Shown in pieces: positions 36,535 through 47,111 of a stretch of DNA of 64,000 bases; position 1 is the first letter of the stretch, and the number at the start of each line of letters is the position of its first letter. The notes beneath the pieces were generated by a model. The model was not told where the DNA came from, ran no database searches, and saw nothing but the letters and a program-made list of their open reading frames with translations. Both the position numbers and the translations under genes were made by a program. This DNA is from Sodalis glossinidius str. 'morsitans' (GTDB taxonomy: Bacteria > Pseudomonadota > Gammaproteobacteria > Enterobacterales > Enterobacteriaceae): assembly GCF_000010085.1 (NCBI RefSeq), contig NC_007712.1:1054001-1118000 (forward strand), in the 5' to 3' direction.

Positions 36535-36831
36535 ATTCTGAAGGTGAATGACTATTTTTCAGGGAAAGTAAAGTCCATTGGATTCGATGCCGCCAGCACG
36601 GGCCGTGCCAGCGTTGGCGTCATGGAAGCGGGGGAGTACACCTTTACCACCGGCCAGCCGGAAGAGATGATGGTCATCAGCGGCGCGCTGAAGACGCTGT
36701 TGCCAGGTGCGAACGACTAGCAGGTCTTTATGCAGGGGGAGACTTTTTACGTGCCGGCGCACAGCGAATTCTACCTGCAGCTGGCGGAAACCAGCAGCTA
36801 TCTGTGCAAATATCTCAGCCACTCGCCCTGA
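36535..36831 (+). pseudogene. ppnP: Pyrimidine/purine nucleoside phosphorylase PpnP (YaiE), nonsense
   Basis: The cupin-fold PpnP text is clear: YFSGKVKSIGFDAASTGRAS, YTFTTGQPEEMMVISGALK, then TAG (36718-36720) where the family has tryptophan (ATDWQV), then YVPAHSEFYLQLAET and SYLCKYL to TGA 36829-36831. The expected initiator is ATT (36535-36537) behind AGGAAAAG, so the start codon also looks mutated. PpnP splits nucleosides with phosphate. Its position between yaiA and rdgC matches E. coli. Two independent lesions make it inactive. Confidence 0.88.
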
Positions 36832-36890
36832 AAGCCATGGGCGGGGCCGGAGCGCCCTCGCGGTGCTGTCGCCTGGCGACGCGTTACCGC

Positions 36891-37808
36891 TTAGCCCTGC
36901 CGCGGCGCCTCGCCGCCCAGCCCTGCAATCAGCTCGGCGATGAGGCCCGTCAGTTCACCGGTCATTAATAGGAAATCGGCGTCGAAACGCGCGGCGAAAT
37001 CCTCGCGGTCGATATCATCATTTTGCTCGCGCAACGTGTCGGAGAACTTCAAGCGCTTGACCGTCCCATCGTCGCCAAGCAGAAATTGCACCCGCTCACG
37101 CCAATCCAGCGCCAGCTTGGTCACCAGTTTGCCCGCCTCTATATGCACCGCGATTTCATCGCTAGATAAATCCTGTTTTTTACAGCGCAAGATGCCGCCT
37201 TCTTCCAACAGTACTTTCAATTCAGCTTCATCCTGAATGGCGAAACCGGCGGCGGGCTCTCCGCTGCGTACCCATTCGGTCAGGGTCATCTCTATCGGTT
37301 TTTCCATGGTCAACGGTACCACCGGCAGCGAGCCGATTGATTTTCGCAGCATCGCCAGGCAATCTTCCGCCTTTCTAGCGCTACCGGCGTCAACGAGCAC
37401 CAGATCGTTAGCCAAATCCAGCCACAGCAGCGTCTGGCCAAAACGGCTGAAGGCGCGGGGCATTAATTGGTGCAACAACTCATCTTTAAGCGCGTCTTTA
37501 TCAGTTTTACGCAGTTTACGGCTTTGGTCATTTTCCAGCTTGCTGATTTTGCCCTCGAGCTCCTGCTTGACAACCGAGGACGGAAGAATCTTTTCTTCTT
37601 TGCGCAGGCAAAGCAGGACATGCCCCGGTATCGAATGGGTCAGCGCATCGCTTTTGGCGCCCATTGGGGGAACCCAGCCGGATTTCGCCATATCCTGACT
37701 ACCGCAGGGAGTGAAGGCGAAGGCGGACAACTGCTGTTCGATTTGCTCAACCGACAGCTCGATTGGCCGGTTCAAACGGTAAATCATGACATTCTTAAAC
37801 CACAACAT
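36891..37808 (-). CDS. rdgC: Recombination-associated protein RdgC
   Basis: The 305-residue protein starts MLWFKNVMIYRLNRPIELSV and matches RdgC in length (303 in E. coli) and content (WVPPMGAKSDALTHSIPGHV, ENDQSRKLRKTDKDALKDEL, QNDDIDREDFAARFDADFLL). RdgC forms a ring-shaped dimer on DNA and restrains RecA filament formation. It converges on ppnP and diverges from a membrane protein gene and mak, close to the E. coli order. It is intact. Confidence 0.95.
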   Translation of the reverse strand: MLWFKNVMIYRLNRPIELSVEQIEQQLSAFAFTPCGSQDMAKSGWVPPMGAKSDALTHSIPGHVLLCLRKEEKILPSSVVKQELEGKISKLENDQSRKLRKTDKDALKDELLHQLMPRAFSRFGQTLLWLDLANDLVLVDAGSARKAEDCLAMLRKSIGSLPVVPLTMEKPIEMTLTEWVRSGEPAAGFAIQDEAELKVLLEEGGILRCKKQDLSSDEIAVHIEAGKLVTKLALDWRERVQFLLGDDGTVKRLKFSDTLREQNDDIDREDFAARFDADFLLMTGELTGLIAELIAGLGGEAPRQG

Positions 37809-38283
37809 ATGAGATATCCCTGACCTGAGGCACCGCAACTGGCGCGATTTGCCAACAAACGCAGCGCGCATAATAACGAATTGCTGGCTCTAACCCTAGG
37901 AAAAAGCGCACAGAGTTGTCCGTATTTGACACCGGACCGGTGCAGGCAGTGAGAGAAAAGGGCGCGTGGGAGGAACATGGGTACGGCGCGAGGATCGCAT
38001 AAGTAAACGACGGCGCTCATTGTGGCGAAACTGATGATGTAACGTGAAAAAGCCTTTCGACGGCAGTGCGTCTATGCCGACGCCGCCTATTGTAATGACG
38101 TGGCGACTATCTGAGGATAATAATTTTATTAATTGATCCTTCCTTTGTCGTTTGCATAAATAACGTTAACCCGATTTCATGTTCTGAGAATAAAATTCAA
38201 AATTATTATTGTATTACCGTAAACATAGACTAACTTAAGGGCGTAGCATTGTTCTATTTCGCCGAAATTAAAGGGGTCAGTTT
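37809..38283. other. 475-bp divergent region between rdgC and a membrane protein gene
   Basis: No gene is seen. The segment 38100-38260 is distinctly AT-rich and directly precedes the ATG at 38284, so it probably holds that gene's promoter. The rdgC promoter should lie within 37810-38050. Confidence 0.4.
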
Positions 38284-39183
38284 ATGGAAACGCGGGATGT
38301 GGCTATTTGCGCCAGCCGGGTGTCATGGGGATCACTTTTCAATGGCGTTCTTACGGCATTATCTATTTCACTATTATTAGCCCTGTTGGGCAGTGTGCTG
38401 GGATTCAGCATGGTCGATCCCTGGGCACAGCGGCCGGCCAGCGGCGTGGGTACCACCATGACGATATGGACGGCGGCAGCGCTGCTTATTAGTCTGCTGG
38501 CTGGCGGCTTTGTGGCCGGTCGATTGGCGATGATGGCAGGTGTGCCCCACGGTTTTCTAACCTGGGCATTATCTCTGCTATTGGCGGTGATTATCAGCGG
38601 CTTCATTATCAGTGGGGCAATACGGTTGGCAGGAAATATGCTTGGCGCGGCGGGTAGCGCCGCCGGGGATATCGCTACAACGCTTGCTAATAATAGCGGC
38701 GATTTAGCAGGTGCGGTCAATAATGGTTTGGGGAAAATCACGCTGGACGATACGTTGTCCAGCGATGCATAGCCAAGAAATATTACCGATACGTTGCAAA
38801 ATAACGATATAGAAGCGCTGCATCCCGATTATCTACAGCGTCAACTGACGGAAATACGTTCGGAAGTCAGCCAGGGCGGTAGCCGAGGCGATGCGCGCAC
38901 CCGAAAGCAGCGAGCAAAAATTATGGCGAGGTTGGCTGAGCGATTGAAACACCGCACTGATGCGGTCGCCGACGAAATCAAGCGGGACGATGTGCATCAG
39001 GCGCTTGCTTCGGGCAATCGCTCGATAACGCCGGAGGAGCTGAATCAAGCCACCGATAAAGCCGCCGCCGCCACTGCCAAATCTGCGCTTTGGCTATTCA
39101 TTACTCTGTTGCTGGGGGCGATAGTCAGCACTGCTGGCGGCTGGTGGGGCGTGAGAAGCGGCGATCGCTATCACGTAGGCTAA
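38284..39183 (+). pseudogene. Multi-pass membrane protein of unknown function, amber codon
   Basis: A single frame from ATG 38284 to TAG 39181-39183 would encode 299 residues but is interrupted by TAG at 38770-38772. The first part has three or four hydrophobic segments with Gly/Ala-rich helices (SISLLLALLGSVLGFSMVDP, AALLISLLAGGFVAGRLA, SLLLAVIISGFIISGAIRLA). The second part is a charged, helical, soluble segment followed by one more membrane helix (WLFITLLLGAIVSTAGGWWG). I recognise similar enterobacterial proteins, sometimes labelled CAP-Gly protein, but know no function. Upstream half-proteins could still insert in the membrane. Confidence 0.7.
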
Positions 39184-39375
39184 CACCAGCGCTGTTTAGT
39201 GCGCGGGGTGGCCGGCGCCACAAAGCCGGGCTGAAACGTTCTCCCACGGCGGGAATAGCTCAACTTTTTCCGTCGGATACCCTATGCTGATCCCCAAATA
39301 GTGCGCCGTGCCGCTTCATGCTGTTTCCGGGGAGAGGTAACGGCGCAGTGACTAAACGGAACGTGGGCTGACAAC

Positions 39376-40291
39376 GTGCGTATCGGCATTGATTTGGGGG
39401 GTACGAAAATCGAGGTAATAGCGCTGGATGACCAAGGTCAGGCAATATTACGCAAACGGGTCGCGACGCCGCGCGATGATTACCCGGGAACGGTGGAGAC
39501 GATGGCGGCGCTGGTAGAGTGGATATAGCAAGAGACCCAGCAGCGCGGCAGCGTCGGTGTCGGTATTCCCGGCACGTTGTCGCCTTATACCGGGAAAGTG
39601 AAAAACGCCAATTCGGTATGGCTCAACGGTCAACTTTTGGATCAAGATTTACAAACGCGGCTGCGGCGTCCGGTGCGGATGGCCAACGATGCCAACTGCA
39701 TGGCGGTATCGGAGGCGACGGATGGCGCCGGCATCGGCATGCAGACGGTGTTTGCGGTGATTATCGGTACCGGTTGCGGCTCCGGTATCGCCATGAATGG
39801 AAAAGTGCATAGCGGCGGCAACGGCGTAGCGGGGGAGTGGGGACACAACCCGCTGCCGTGGATGGATGAGGATGAACGGAGCATTCAACAAACGGTTCCC
39901 TGTTACTGCGGGAAATCCGGTTGTACCGACCTTTATTTCCGGTACCGGCTTCATGCAGGATTACGAAAGGCTCAGCGGTCAACACCGCAGCGGGGCGGAG
40001 ATCGTCCAGCTCGCCGCCGGGGGCGATAGACTGGCCGAGCGGGCGCTGCATCATTATGAACGGCGTCTGGCCAAGGCGCTCGCGCAGGTAATTAATCTGC
40101 TGGATCCGGATATGATCGTGCTGGCAGGCGGCATGAGCAATGCCGACAGATTGTACGATTCATTGCCGTCTCTCATCACGCCTTGGGTATTTGGCCACGA
40201 ATGCCAGACGCCGATTCGCAAGGCGGTGCATGGCGACTCCAGCGGCGTGCGCGGTGCGGCGTGGCTCTGGCCGCAGGAAGAGGGCGATTAA
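39376..40291 (+). pseudogene. mak: Fructokinase Mak, amber codon and frameshift
   Basis: GTG 39376 starts the ROK-family ATP site RIGIDLGGTKIEVIALDDQG. TAG at 39526-39528 interrupts VEWI-stop-QETQQRG. The frame then continues through VGIPGTLSPYTGKVKNANSV, NDANCMAVSEATDG and GTGCGSGIAMNGKVHSGGNG to the zinc-binding CYCGKSGC. A frame change near 39925 precedes FISGTGFMQDYERLSGQ, and the end (HGDSSGVRGAAWLWPQE) reaches TAA 40289-40291. Mak phosphorylates fructose in the cytosol. It lies next to rdgC, as in E. coli. Confidence 0.92.
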
Positions 40292-40527
40292 TTCTCGCCT
40301 CGAAACCCTGCCCGTGTCGCCTGCGCAGCGACAGCGCCGTCTCGCGCCTGGGGAGCGGAGCGCATACCTGAAGCGCTGGGATGCGACCTCCATGCAGGCA
40401 CACCGGCGGGTGTTAAAGCCGAATCGCGTGTTTGGCCGCCGGCATAGTGTCGCCGGCGGCGTCAAGGCCGATTGGGAATGTTATCGCCGGCATTAAAGCG
40501 GCTCAGGACGTTTAACGCCGGCAAATG

Positions 40528-42885
40528 TCAGTTGATAACATCACCTGCGGCTGCGTTTTTGACCACAGCAAACTGCCGCTGCAGGCGGCTGATGCCGAGG
40601 CCGTTGATCTTACTGACCTTAATCTGTACCGGTATACGCTCCTTCATCGCTTCCACGTGGCTTATCACGCCGATCATCTTGCCGCTGGCGTTTAATGCAT
40701 CCAGCGCGATATCCAGCGTCTGTGCGTCGAGTGTACCAAACACCTCGTCAAGAAACAGCGAGTCGATGCGGGTTTTATGGCTGACCAAATCGGATAACGC
40801 CAGCGCCAGGTTGACCAGAAAGCTTTCGCCCCCGGACAGTGTGTGGGTATCACGTATGGCGTCCGCCTGCCGGGTGTCCATCACTTCAAGCTCCAGCTCT
40901 TCTTGTGTTTTGCGCTGCAGCTGATAACGGCCGTGCAAACGCGCCAATTGCTGGTTAGCCAAAGAGATAAGGTGCTCCAGCGTCAATCCCTGCGCAAATT
41001 TACGGAATTTATCCCCCTTTTTTGACCCGATAAGATCATTGAGGTAGCCCCAATCCCGGCAACGATCGCGGCTGTCCTCTATCTGCTGCAGCAACTGATG
41101 CTGTTCCCACAGACGCTGGTGGTGGCTATCAAGCTGCTGCTGAATTTCCCCCTGCTGTCGGGCCAACTGGCGCAATTGGTCATCCAGCGCCGCCAGGGTG
41201 CTGCGCCACCGCGGCCTCATTGTCCTCGGCCTGCTGCTGAAGGGCATCTGCGCGCTGCTGTTGCACCTCGAGCTGCTCACGGCGTTCGCGTAAGGCGTTC
41301 CGTTTGTCAGGGGACAGCAGCGCGGCATCCAGGGTCGCGCTATCGGCAAACGGTGAGGAGAGCAAAGCCTCCTGCAACTGCCTGGTGCTTGACGTCTCCT
41401 GCTGGCGCTGCTGCGAGCGGATGTTGCCCGCTAGTTCATGCAGCTGACGCTGAGCCGTCTGCAGTTGTTGGCCGGCCTGAAGCTGCTCCTGTCGCAATTG
41501 TTCACCGTCGCGGCGCAGGCGCGCGCCAAACTCGGCGGTTGAGACATCGCCGGCCAGGGTCTGGCGCCGATGATGTACTTCGGCCAGCTTAGCGTCAGTG
41601 GCCCGTCAGCGCTTGCGTCAACGCCTTCTGACGCTGTGTGAGATCGGCGACGGTCTGAAGAAGCGCCTCGACGCTGCCGCTCAGCAAGACAACTTGGCTG
41701 GCGAGCCGCTGTGACTGTTCGTGGCGCTGCTGCTACCGCTGCCACTGCGCCCGGTGAATGTCCAGCCATGCCGCGGTTTGTTGCGGCACCGGCACTGTCA
41801 AACCCGCCGCGCCGAGGGCGGTGGTCAGGTCCTCTTTGAGCCGTGCCATGTCGGTTTGCTGCTGTGCCAGACTACGCAAGGACACCTGGAGATTTTCTGC
41901 CAGATCGCGTTGCTGCTGACCGTTAAGCGTCAGCGCCGCCTGCCAAGCCTGAGCCGCCTGTTGTTGTTGATCGATCCGCTGCTCCAGTTGAACCTCTTCC
42001 CTTTCATAAGCCGCCAGCGCGTCTGCGGCCGTCTGCAGCGCTGCCGGCGTCAGCGTCCCCAGAACGGGGACAGGGGTGTTTTCATCAGGGGCGGAGCACA
42101 ATTGTTCTACCGCCCGCGCGCAGGGTGCGGCGCTCATCCTCAAGCCGCACAATGCGTCGTTCCAGCTCCAGCGTCGTCTTCGTCTGCGCCAGCAGCCGGG
42201 TTTTGTCTTCCAGGCTGGCGCACAGGGCCTTTTGCGCCTGGCGTAACGTACGCTGTGTTTGCTGAAGCTGGGACTGTTGCTCTTCCTCCTGTCGAAGCCT
42301 GTCCGTCAGGCCCTCCAGCTGCGGTAGCAAAGTGGCCAGCAGCGTATAATGGGGCGCTGCCGCTGTCGATGCTTCCAGCGCGCCTCGATGGCGCCGCCGC
42401 CCGGCGCTTGCTCCTGCTCTTCGCGTCGCCGCTGCTCGCCGGCAAAGCTCATGTCCAGTGCTTCGCGCTGTTACGCCAGCCGCTGACTCTCCGCTGTCAA
42501 CTGCTGCGCCTCGTTCTGTAAGGCGGAAAGCCGTAATTGCTGCTGGGCCACCCGCTGTTCCAGGTCGTCCTGGTGTTTTTGAGCCGCGTTGCGGCGGTCG
42601 AATTGCTCACCCCACAGCGGGAGCTGCTCGCCCCACAGACGGCAGGCGGCATGGCGGGCCAGCCAGTCGTCTTCCGCGCCTGATGAAGCGCCTGCTGCTG
42701 AGTTGCCAGAGTCGCGCTTTCCTGCCGATGGCGCTGTTGCAGCGGCACCAACTGTTGCCGGAGGTCATCCTGGCGTTGCCCCAGCGAGACAGTCTGCTGC
42801 GGTCAAAGGGGGCGGCGGTAAAGTCGATTTTCCATTCTCCTTGCAGAGCATTGAGGTTTTTCAGGCGCAGCGTCAGTATTTTCAT
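40528..42885 (-). pseudogene. sbcC: Exonuclease subunit SbcC, heavily disrupted
   Basis: The start (MKILTLRLKNLNALQGEWKI) is normal, but the Walker A segment that should follow within 35 residues is deleted. The coiled-coil region (40900-42600) is Gln/Leu-rich and broken into many frames. The C-terminal ATPase half is intact from about 41350: FRKFAQGLTLEHLISLANQQ, the signature LSGGESFLVNLALALSDL, Walker B IDSLFLDEVFGTLDAQTLDI, and the end at TGA 40528-40530. SbcCD is an SMC-like nuclease that cleaves DNA hairpins and palindromes. Loss of both sbcC and sbcD should allow long palindromes to persist. Confidence 0.9.
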
Positions 42886-43165
42886 GCGTCCGGCGCCTCG
42901 TGTTCGGTGCGCAGATCGTTGACCACCTGATCAAACAGGTGCCGAATGCGCTGGCGCCGTGGTTCATCCGGCGTATTTTCCAGCGCCAATCGCCGTTCAA
43001 ACACCTCGCTGACGCTCAATTCGCTCAGCGTCTCCTGCTGCAAACGGTGAAGGCTGTCTAGCCGCTGTTCGCGGCTGCGGCGCAGCAGCAGTATTTCCAC
43101 CGGCAGCGGTGTCGACAGCGTCTGGAGGCGTTGCTGAATGTCGGTCAGATAGCCGTCGGCCACGA
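42882..43165 (-). pseudogene. sbcD: Nuclease subunit SbcD, C-terminal remnant
   Basis: Only the last 90-95 codons remain: ADGYLTDIQQRLQTLS, PVEILLLRRSREQRLDSL and LSVSEVFERRLALENTPDEP, with TGA 42882-42884 overlapping the sbcC ATG. The whole phosphoesterase domain is missing. The remnant begins within a few bases of the tail of phoB, which faces the other way. In E. coli, sbcD and phoB diverge from a shared promoter region, so one deletion removed both 5' halves and the promoters between them. Confidence 0.88.
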
Positions 43166-43168
43166 CCG

Positions 43169-43207
43169 GTGCGCGGTACCGGTTACCGTTTCTCCGGACA
43201 CTATTAA
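43169..43207 (+). pseudogene. phoB: PhoB response regulator, last 12 codons
   Basis: GTG CGC GGT ACC GGT TAC CGT begins the ending VRGTGYRFSGHY and then TAA 43205-43207. This is the winged-helix C-terminus of PhoB (E. coli QTVRGTGYRFSTRF), immediately upstream of phoR as expected. All of the receiver domain and most of the DNA-binding domain are gone, fused to the sbcD remnant. PhoB would activate phosphate-starvation genes. Confidence 0.8.
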
Positions 43208-43410
43208 TCCGGCGCCTGCGCGGCGCGCGGGCTCCAGACCCGCGCTGCGGCTCCCTACGGCCCGCGTCCACACAGGCTATAACACTGTGCTGGCGCGGAT
43301 CTGGAGCCCATTGGAAAATTGCGTCACTCGCAGCCGCCGACGCATGATAAGCAAGCGGCCGCGGCACAGGCGCTGTCGCGAAGGAGATTGAACCTATTAC
43401 CTGGAGCAGA

Positions 43411-44700
43411 GTGTTGCTGGAAGGCGTGCTGTTTTGTCTGCCGGCGCTGCTGCTGTCGCTGTTCATCGGCATTTGGGCTGGCTACTGGCGCTCTCTTTGC
43501 TGGCTGTGCTGGTGCGCAATTATTACTTTCAACTGCGCCTGTCCCACTGGCTATGGAGCAACCCCGGCCGGACGCCGCCGGTTGGCGGAGGCAGCTGGGT
43601 TTCGCTGTTTTATGGCTTGCACTGTATGCAGCAGCGTCAGCGCCGCCGGCGGCGCGAACTGGCGATATTGTTCAAGCGCTTTCGCAGCGGCGCCGAGTCG
43701 CTGCCTGATACGTTGGTCATGTTAACGGCGGACGGCCATATTTTCTGGTGCAACGGGCTGGCCCAACAACTGCTCAGTTTCCGCTGGCCGGAAGATAACG
43801 GACAGCCGATCCTCAATCTGTTACGTTACCTGGAGTTTAATGATTATTTGCAGCGGAAAGCGTTTGAGCTGCCTTTGACGCTCCAGTTGAATAATCAGCA
43901 TTGGGTTGAGTTCCGCATAATGCCCTATACCGATAACCAGTTATTAATGGTCGTGCGCGATGTCACCCAAATGCGACAACTGGAAGGCGCGCAGCGCAAC
44001 TTTTTCGCCAACGCCAGCCATGAATTGCGTACGCCGCTGACGGTATTGCAAGGGTATCTGGAGATGATGACCGATGATAGCCTCGACCCTCATATGCGGC
44101 AGCGGGTGGTGCAGACCATGCAGGATCAATCCCGACGCGTGGAGCGCCTGGTTGCTCAATTGTTGGAGCTGTCGCGTATCGAAGCTGCCCCGCAGGGGGA
44201 AACCCCCAGGCCGGTAGATATTCCATCCTTGCTCAAACGTTTGCAGGCCAGCGTCGAAGGGCTTAGCCAGGGGCAGCATCCGCTGGTGCACGGGTCAATC
44301 CCCAACTATGGGTCAACGGTAATGAGGAGCAACTGCGCAGCGCGGTATCGAATCTGCTGTACAATGCCGTTATCCATCGGCCGGTACCCGTGTCGAAGTC
44401 AGCTGGCAGCGAAGCGCCCTGGGCGCGACGTTTCAGGTCAGCGATAACGGCCCGGATATCGCGCCGGAACATTTGCCGTGCTTGACCGAGCGCTTTTACC
44501 GGGTAGACAAAGCCCGCTCGCGTCAGCGGCCTGGGCCTGGCTATTGTCAAGCATGCCCTGAGCCATCACGATGCGCGGCTGGAGGTCAGCAGCGTGCCGG
44601 GGGAGGGCACCCGTTTCGGTTTTACCCTGCCAGCGCGGTTGATTAGCACCTTGCCGCGGGTGGACAATAGCGTCTCCCCCTTTCACCTCAGGCTAAAGAT
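43411..44700 (+). pseudogene. phoR: Phosphate-regulon sensor kinase PhoR, frameshifted
   Basis: GTG 43411 starts the first membrane segment (LLEGVLFCLPALLLSLFIG). A frame change near 43460 precedes the long middle: RRRRRELAILFKRFRSGAES, the PAS part (GHIFWCNGLAQQLLSFRWPE) and the H-box FFANASHELRTPLTVLQGYL. Near 44300 the frame changes again before the ATP-binding domain (NEEQLRSAVSNLLYNAV, FQVSDNGPDIAPEHLP, ERFYRVDKARSR, LGLAIVKHALSHHD), with a further break inside it. No proper stop is found after LPARLI, so the end is approximate. PhoR phosphorylates PhoB at low phosphate. The partner is deleted here. Confidence 0.9.
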
Positions 44701-44702
44701 TA

Positions 44703-45336
44703 ATGCGATGTTGTTCCTTCCTGGTGGGCAGCCTGTTCGCCTACTGCCTGTTGGGGCCAGGCAGCGCGGCGCAGCTCGTCTCGCCGCCGCCGGCACGGCG
44801 GAGTTGGGGCCCATGAGTCGACCGATGAGCGAGCCGGAAATAGAGGGTTTCCGCTGCCGCTATGGCTGCCCGACGAATGGCTCTCCCTGGCGGTGTTGCG
44901 CTATGGCCGCAATACCGCTTCCGGCACCCAGGGCTTTTTCCGCCGCCGGGTGCTGTGCGGCGGGGATATGCAGCCCACGGTGAATGAGCTGTCGGGCTCG
45001 GCGGCGGTGGCCGCCTCGGTAAACGCGATCGGCTATACCAGCATGGGATTTCACGCCAGTGGGGTGAAATGGCTGGCAATTATTGACGCGGCGGGTCACA
45101 CCCACCGTGCCGATGCGCAAACGCTGCGCTGCGGAGACTATCCCTTCACCCGTCCTCTCTATATTTACGTTAATAAACCGCCCGGCAAGCCGCTGGATCC
45201 GCTGACGTTGGCATTTCTGGTGCGTGTGTTGTCCCCCGAGGGGCAGGCACAGGTCAGCCAGGCGGGTTACATACCGCTGACGGAATCCCAGCGGCTGGCG
45301 GCGCTACAGGCGGCGGGATTGCCCACAGCCGCGTAG
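44703..45336 (+). pseudogene. PstS-like phosphate-type substrate-binding protein, broken
   Basis: ATG 44703 opens a signal peptide (MRCCSFLVGSLFAYCLLGPG), which ends in a stop soon after. Later frames hold SEPEIEGF and then the recognisable body RYGRNTASGTQGFFRRRVLC, VNELSGSAAVAASVNAIGYT and LYIYVNKPPGKPLDPL to TAG 45334-45336. The GRNTASGTQGFF and SGSAAV loops are the phosphate-contact loops of PstS-like binding proteins. The N-terminal lobe is largely deleted. The gene directly follows phoR, so it was probably part of the phosphate response. Confidence 0.7.
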
Positions 45337-45435
45337 GTGAAAGTTTCACACTGAATATGAATAAATTTCAATATCATTGAAATTTTCTCGTTTGTGCGGT
45401 CGTTGGCGAAGTGACACACTGCCGTTAAGATATAT

Positions 45436-45451
45436 AGACGTCTAGATGTCT
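45436..45451. promoter_or_regulatory. Two adjacent MetJ boxes
   Basis: AGACGTCT (45436-45443) is the exact MetJ consensus and is followed directly by AGATGTCT (45444-45451), one mismatch. MetJ binds tandem 8-base boxes cooperatively. The operator lies 79 bases before the MetE-like gene, which supports a methionine-related role for that gene. Confidence 0.85.
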
Positions 45452-45529
45452 ATAAATTGCAGGGCGTGATTATCCCGTTGCTAAACTATCCTGGTCATCA
45501 CGCTGATGACGCCCTCGTGGAGCAGTAGA

Positions 45530-46485
45530 ATGCAAAGAACGCAAGCCCCTTTCCGTGCTGATGTGGTCGGTAGTCTGTTACGCCCCGCCGCTATCAAGCA
45601 GGCCCGTCAACGTTTCGCCGATGGCGAGATAGATGCCGCGCAGCTGTGCGCCGTTGAAGATAACGAAATTGCACGGGTTGTCGCGGAGCATCGCGCGTTG
45701 GGGCTACAGGTTGTCACGGACGGAGAGTTCCGCCGCTCCTGGTGGCATATGGATTTCTTTGAAGGATTGGACGGGGTCGAGGGTTACCAACCCGATCAGG
45801 GGATTCAATTTCAGGGCGTATAGACCAAGGCCAGCAGCGTCAAAGTCACCGGTAAACTCGGTTTCAGCCATCACCCGATGCTGGAGGATTTCCGTTTTCT
45901 GCAAAGCGTGGCCGGCGATGCCGTGCCGAAAATGACCATTCCCAGCCCTAGCGTGTTGCATTTTCGCGGCGGGCGCGCGGCGATTGATAAGCAGGTCTAT
46001 CCCGATCTGGCCGCGTATTTTGACGATCTGGCGCAAACTTATGCCGATGTGCTAAATAAAGCGTTGGCCGGTAAGCAGGAAGATATGGTGGTCAGCTTGC
46101 ATGTTTGCAGTGGCAATTTTCGTTCCACCTGGATATCCGAGGGGGGTTATGAGCCGGTCGCGCCAATCCTGTTCAGTCAGGTGCAGGTGGACGCGTTCTT
46201 CCTGGAGTATGATACCGAGCGCGCCGGCGGCTTGAACCGCTGCGTTTTATCAAACCCGGGCATCAACAGGCGGTGCTGGGGCTTATCACCTCGAAAACGC
46301 CGGCGCTCGAAGACCCGCAAGCGGTGCTGGATCGCCTCCATGAAGCCAGCCAGTATGTCAGTCTGGATCAGTTGTGCCTGAGCCCGCAGTGCGGTTTCGC
46401 CTCGACCGAAGAGGGCAATAAGCTCAGCGAACAGCAGCAGTGGGATAAGCTGAAGCTGGTGTTGGATATCGCTCGCCGCACCTGA
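45530..46485 (+). pseudogene. MetE-like cobalamin-independent methionine synthase, single-domain type
   Basis: A short form containing only the C-terminal (catalytic) barrel of MetE. ATG 45530 starts APFRADVVGSLLRPAAIKQA. TAG at 45821-45823 follows FQGV and the same frame continues with TKASSVKVTGKLGF. Near 46235 a frame change precedes LITSKTPALEDPQAVLDRLH. Zinc-ligand motifs survive as LHVCSGNF and SPQCGFAS. MetE-type enzymes transfer a methyl group to homocysteine. YxjG-type single-domain members use varied methyl donors. The MetJ operator upstream ties it to methionine supply. Confidence 0.85.
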
Positions 46486-46498
46486 TAATGCCCCTTAA

Positions 46499-46522
46499 GC
46501 GCGGGTAATAGCTTGCCCGCGC
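46499..46522 (+). terminator. Hairpin after the MetE-like gene
   Basis: GCGCGGG (46499-46505) pairs with CCCGCGC (46516-46522) around a 10-base loop, starting 14 bases after the stop. The sequence after it (GTCTTCCTTTC) is pyrimidine-rich but not a strong T-run, so termination efficiency is uncertain. Confidence 0.5.
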
Positions 46523-47111
46523 GTCTTCCTTTCAGCGGGCGACCCCTGCACACCCCCCTGAATCTAGGGGCAGCATATAGACCTGCGTTAGCCCTGAGTA
46601 GCGGGGTAGTGGCATGAGCATCGGGGGTTGCCTCATAAGCATCGTGGCAGGCCTTGAACATCGAGGCCCCCTCACGCCAAACAGCGCCTGTACCTCAGGA
46701 TATCATTACCCACAATGTCTCAGCAGCTCCGGACTTTGCCGCTTTGTCCCAGCTCGTGCATAGGGGTCTGCTGCATCATAGAAATTTCTTATGTCGCAAA
46801 TGCGATTTTCGCTGCCGGGTGGGTTATCATGTAGCGCAGATAAGGAAATATTTTAATACTTAATCTGAAAATTATTTAAATAGCAGATTATAATGCCAGT
46901 TTTGGCAGATGGACTTGCCAGCAACCGCTATAAACTATTAAATTAGCCGCCGTTGTCGCGCCCTCCGTCAGTATTGCTACTCCGCATTATTTTTCTGTCC
47001 GGCTTAACAGCCGTTCACGCGTTGCCAACCGCCGCGGTCAAGGGCGTGCAAATCACCGCTCCGTCATAAGAATTTATTATTGCGAATTACTACAGGCCTT
47101 AATACAAACCC
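46523..47111. other. 589-bp stretch before brnQ
   Basis: No gene is seen. A loose repeat of the form GCATCG..GG occurs at about 46617-46675. The AT-rich segment at 46840-46900 and the sequence up to 47110 may hold the brnQ promoter. No tRNA-like fold or recognisable frame was found. Confidence 0.4.

Noticed and set aside
38770..38772. Pyrrolysine or programmed read-through at the amber codon of the membrane protein gene
   Set aside because: No pyl genes or conserved read-through context are visible, and many unrelated genes carry similar ambers. Decay is the simpler explanation.
41721..42521. Long plus-strand open frame of 266 codons
   Set aside because: It runs antisense through the Gln/Leu-rich coiled-coil region of sbcC and has the Leu/Pro/Arg-rich composition of a shadow frame.
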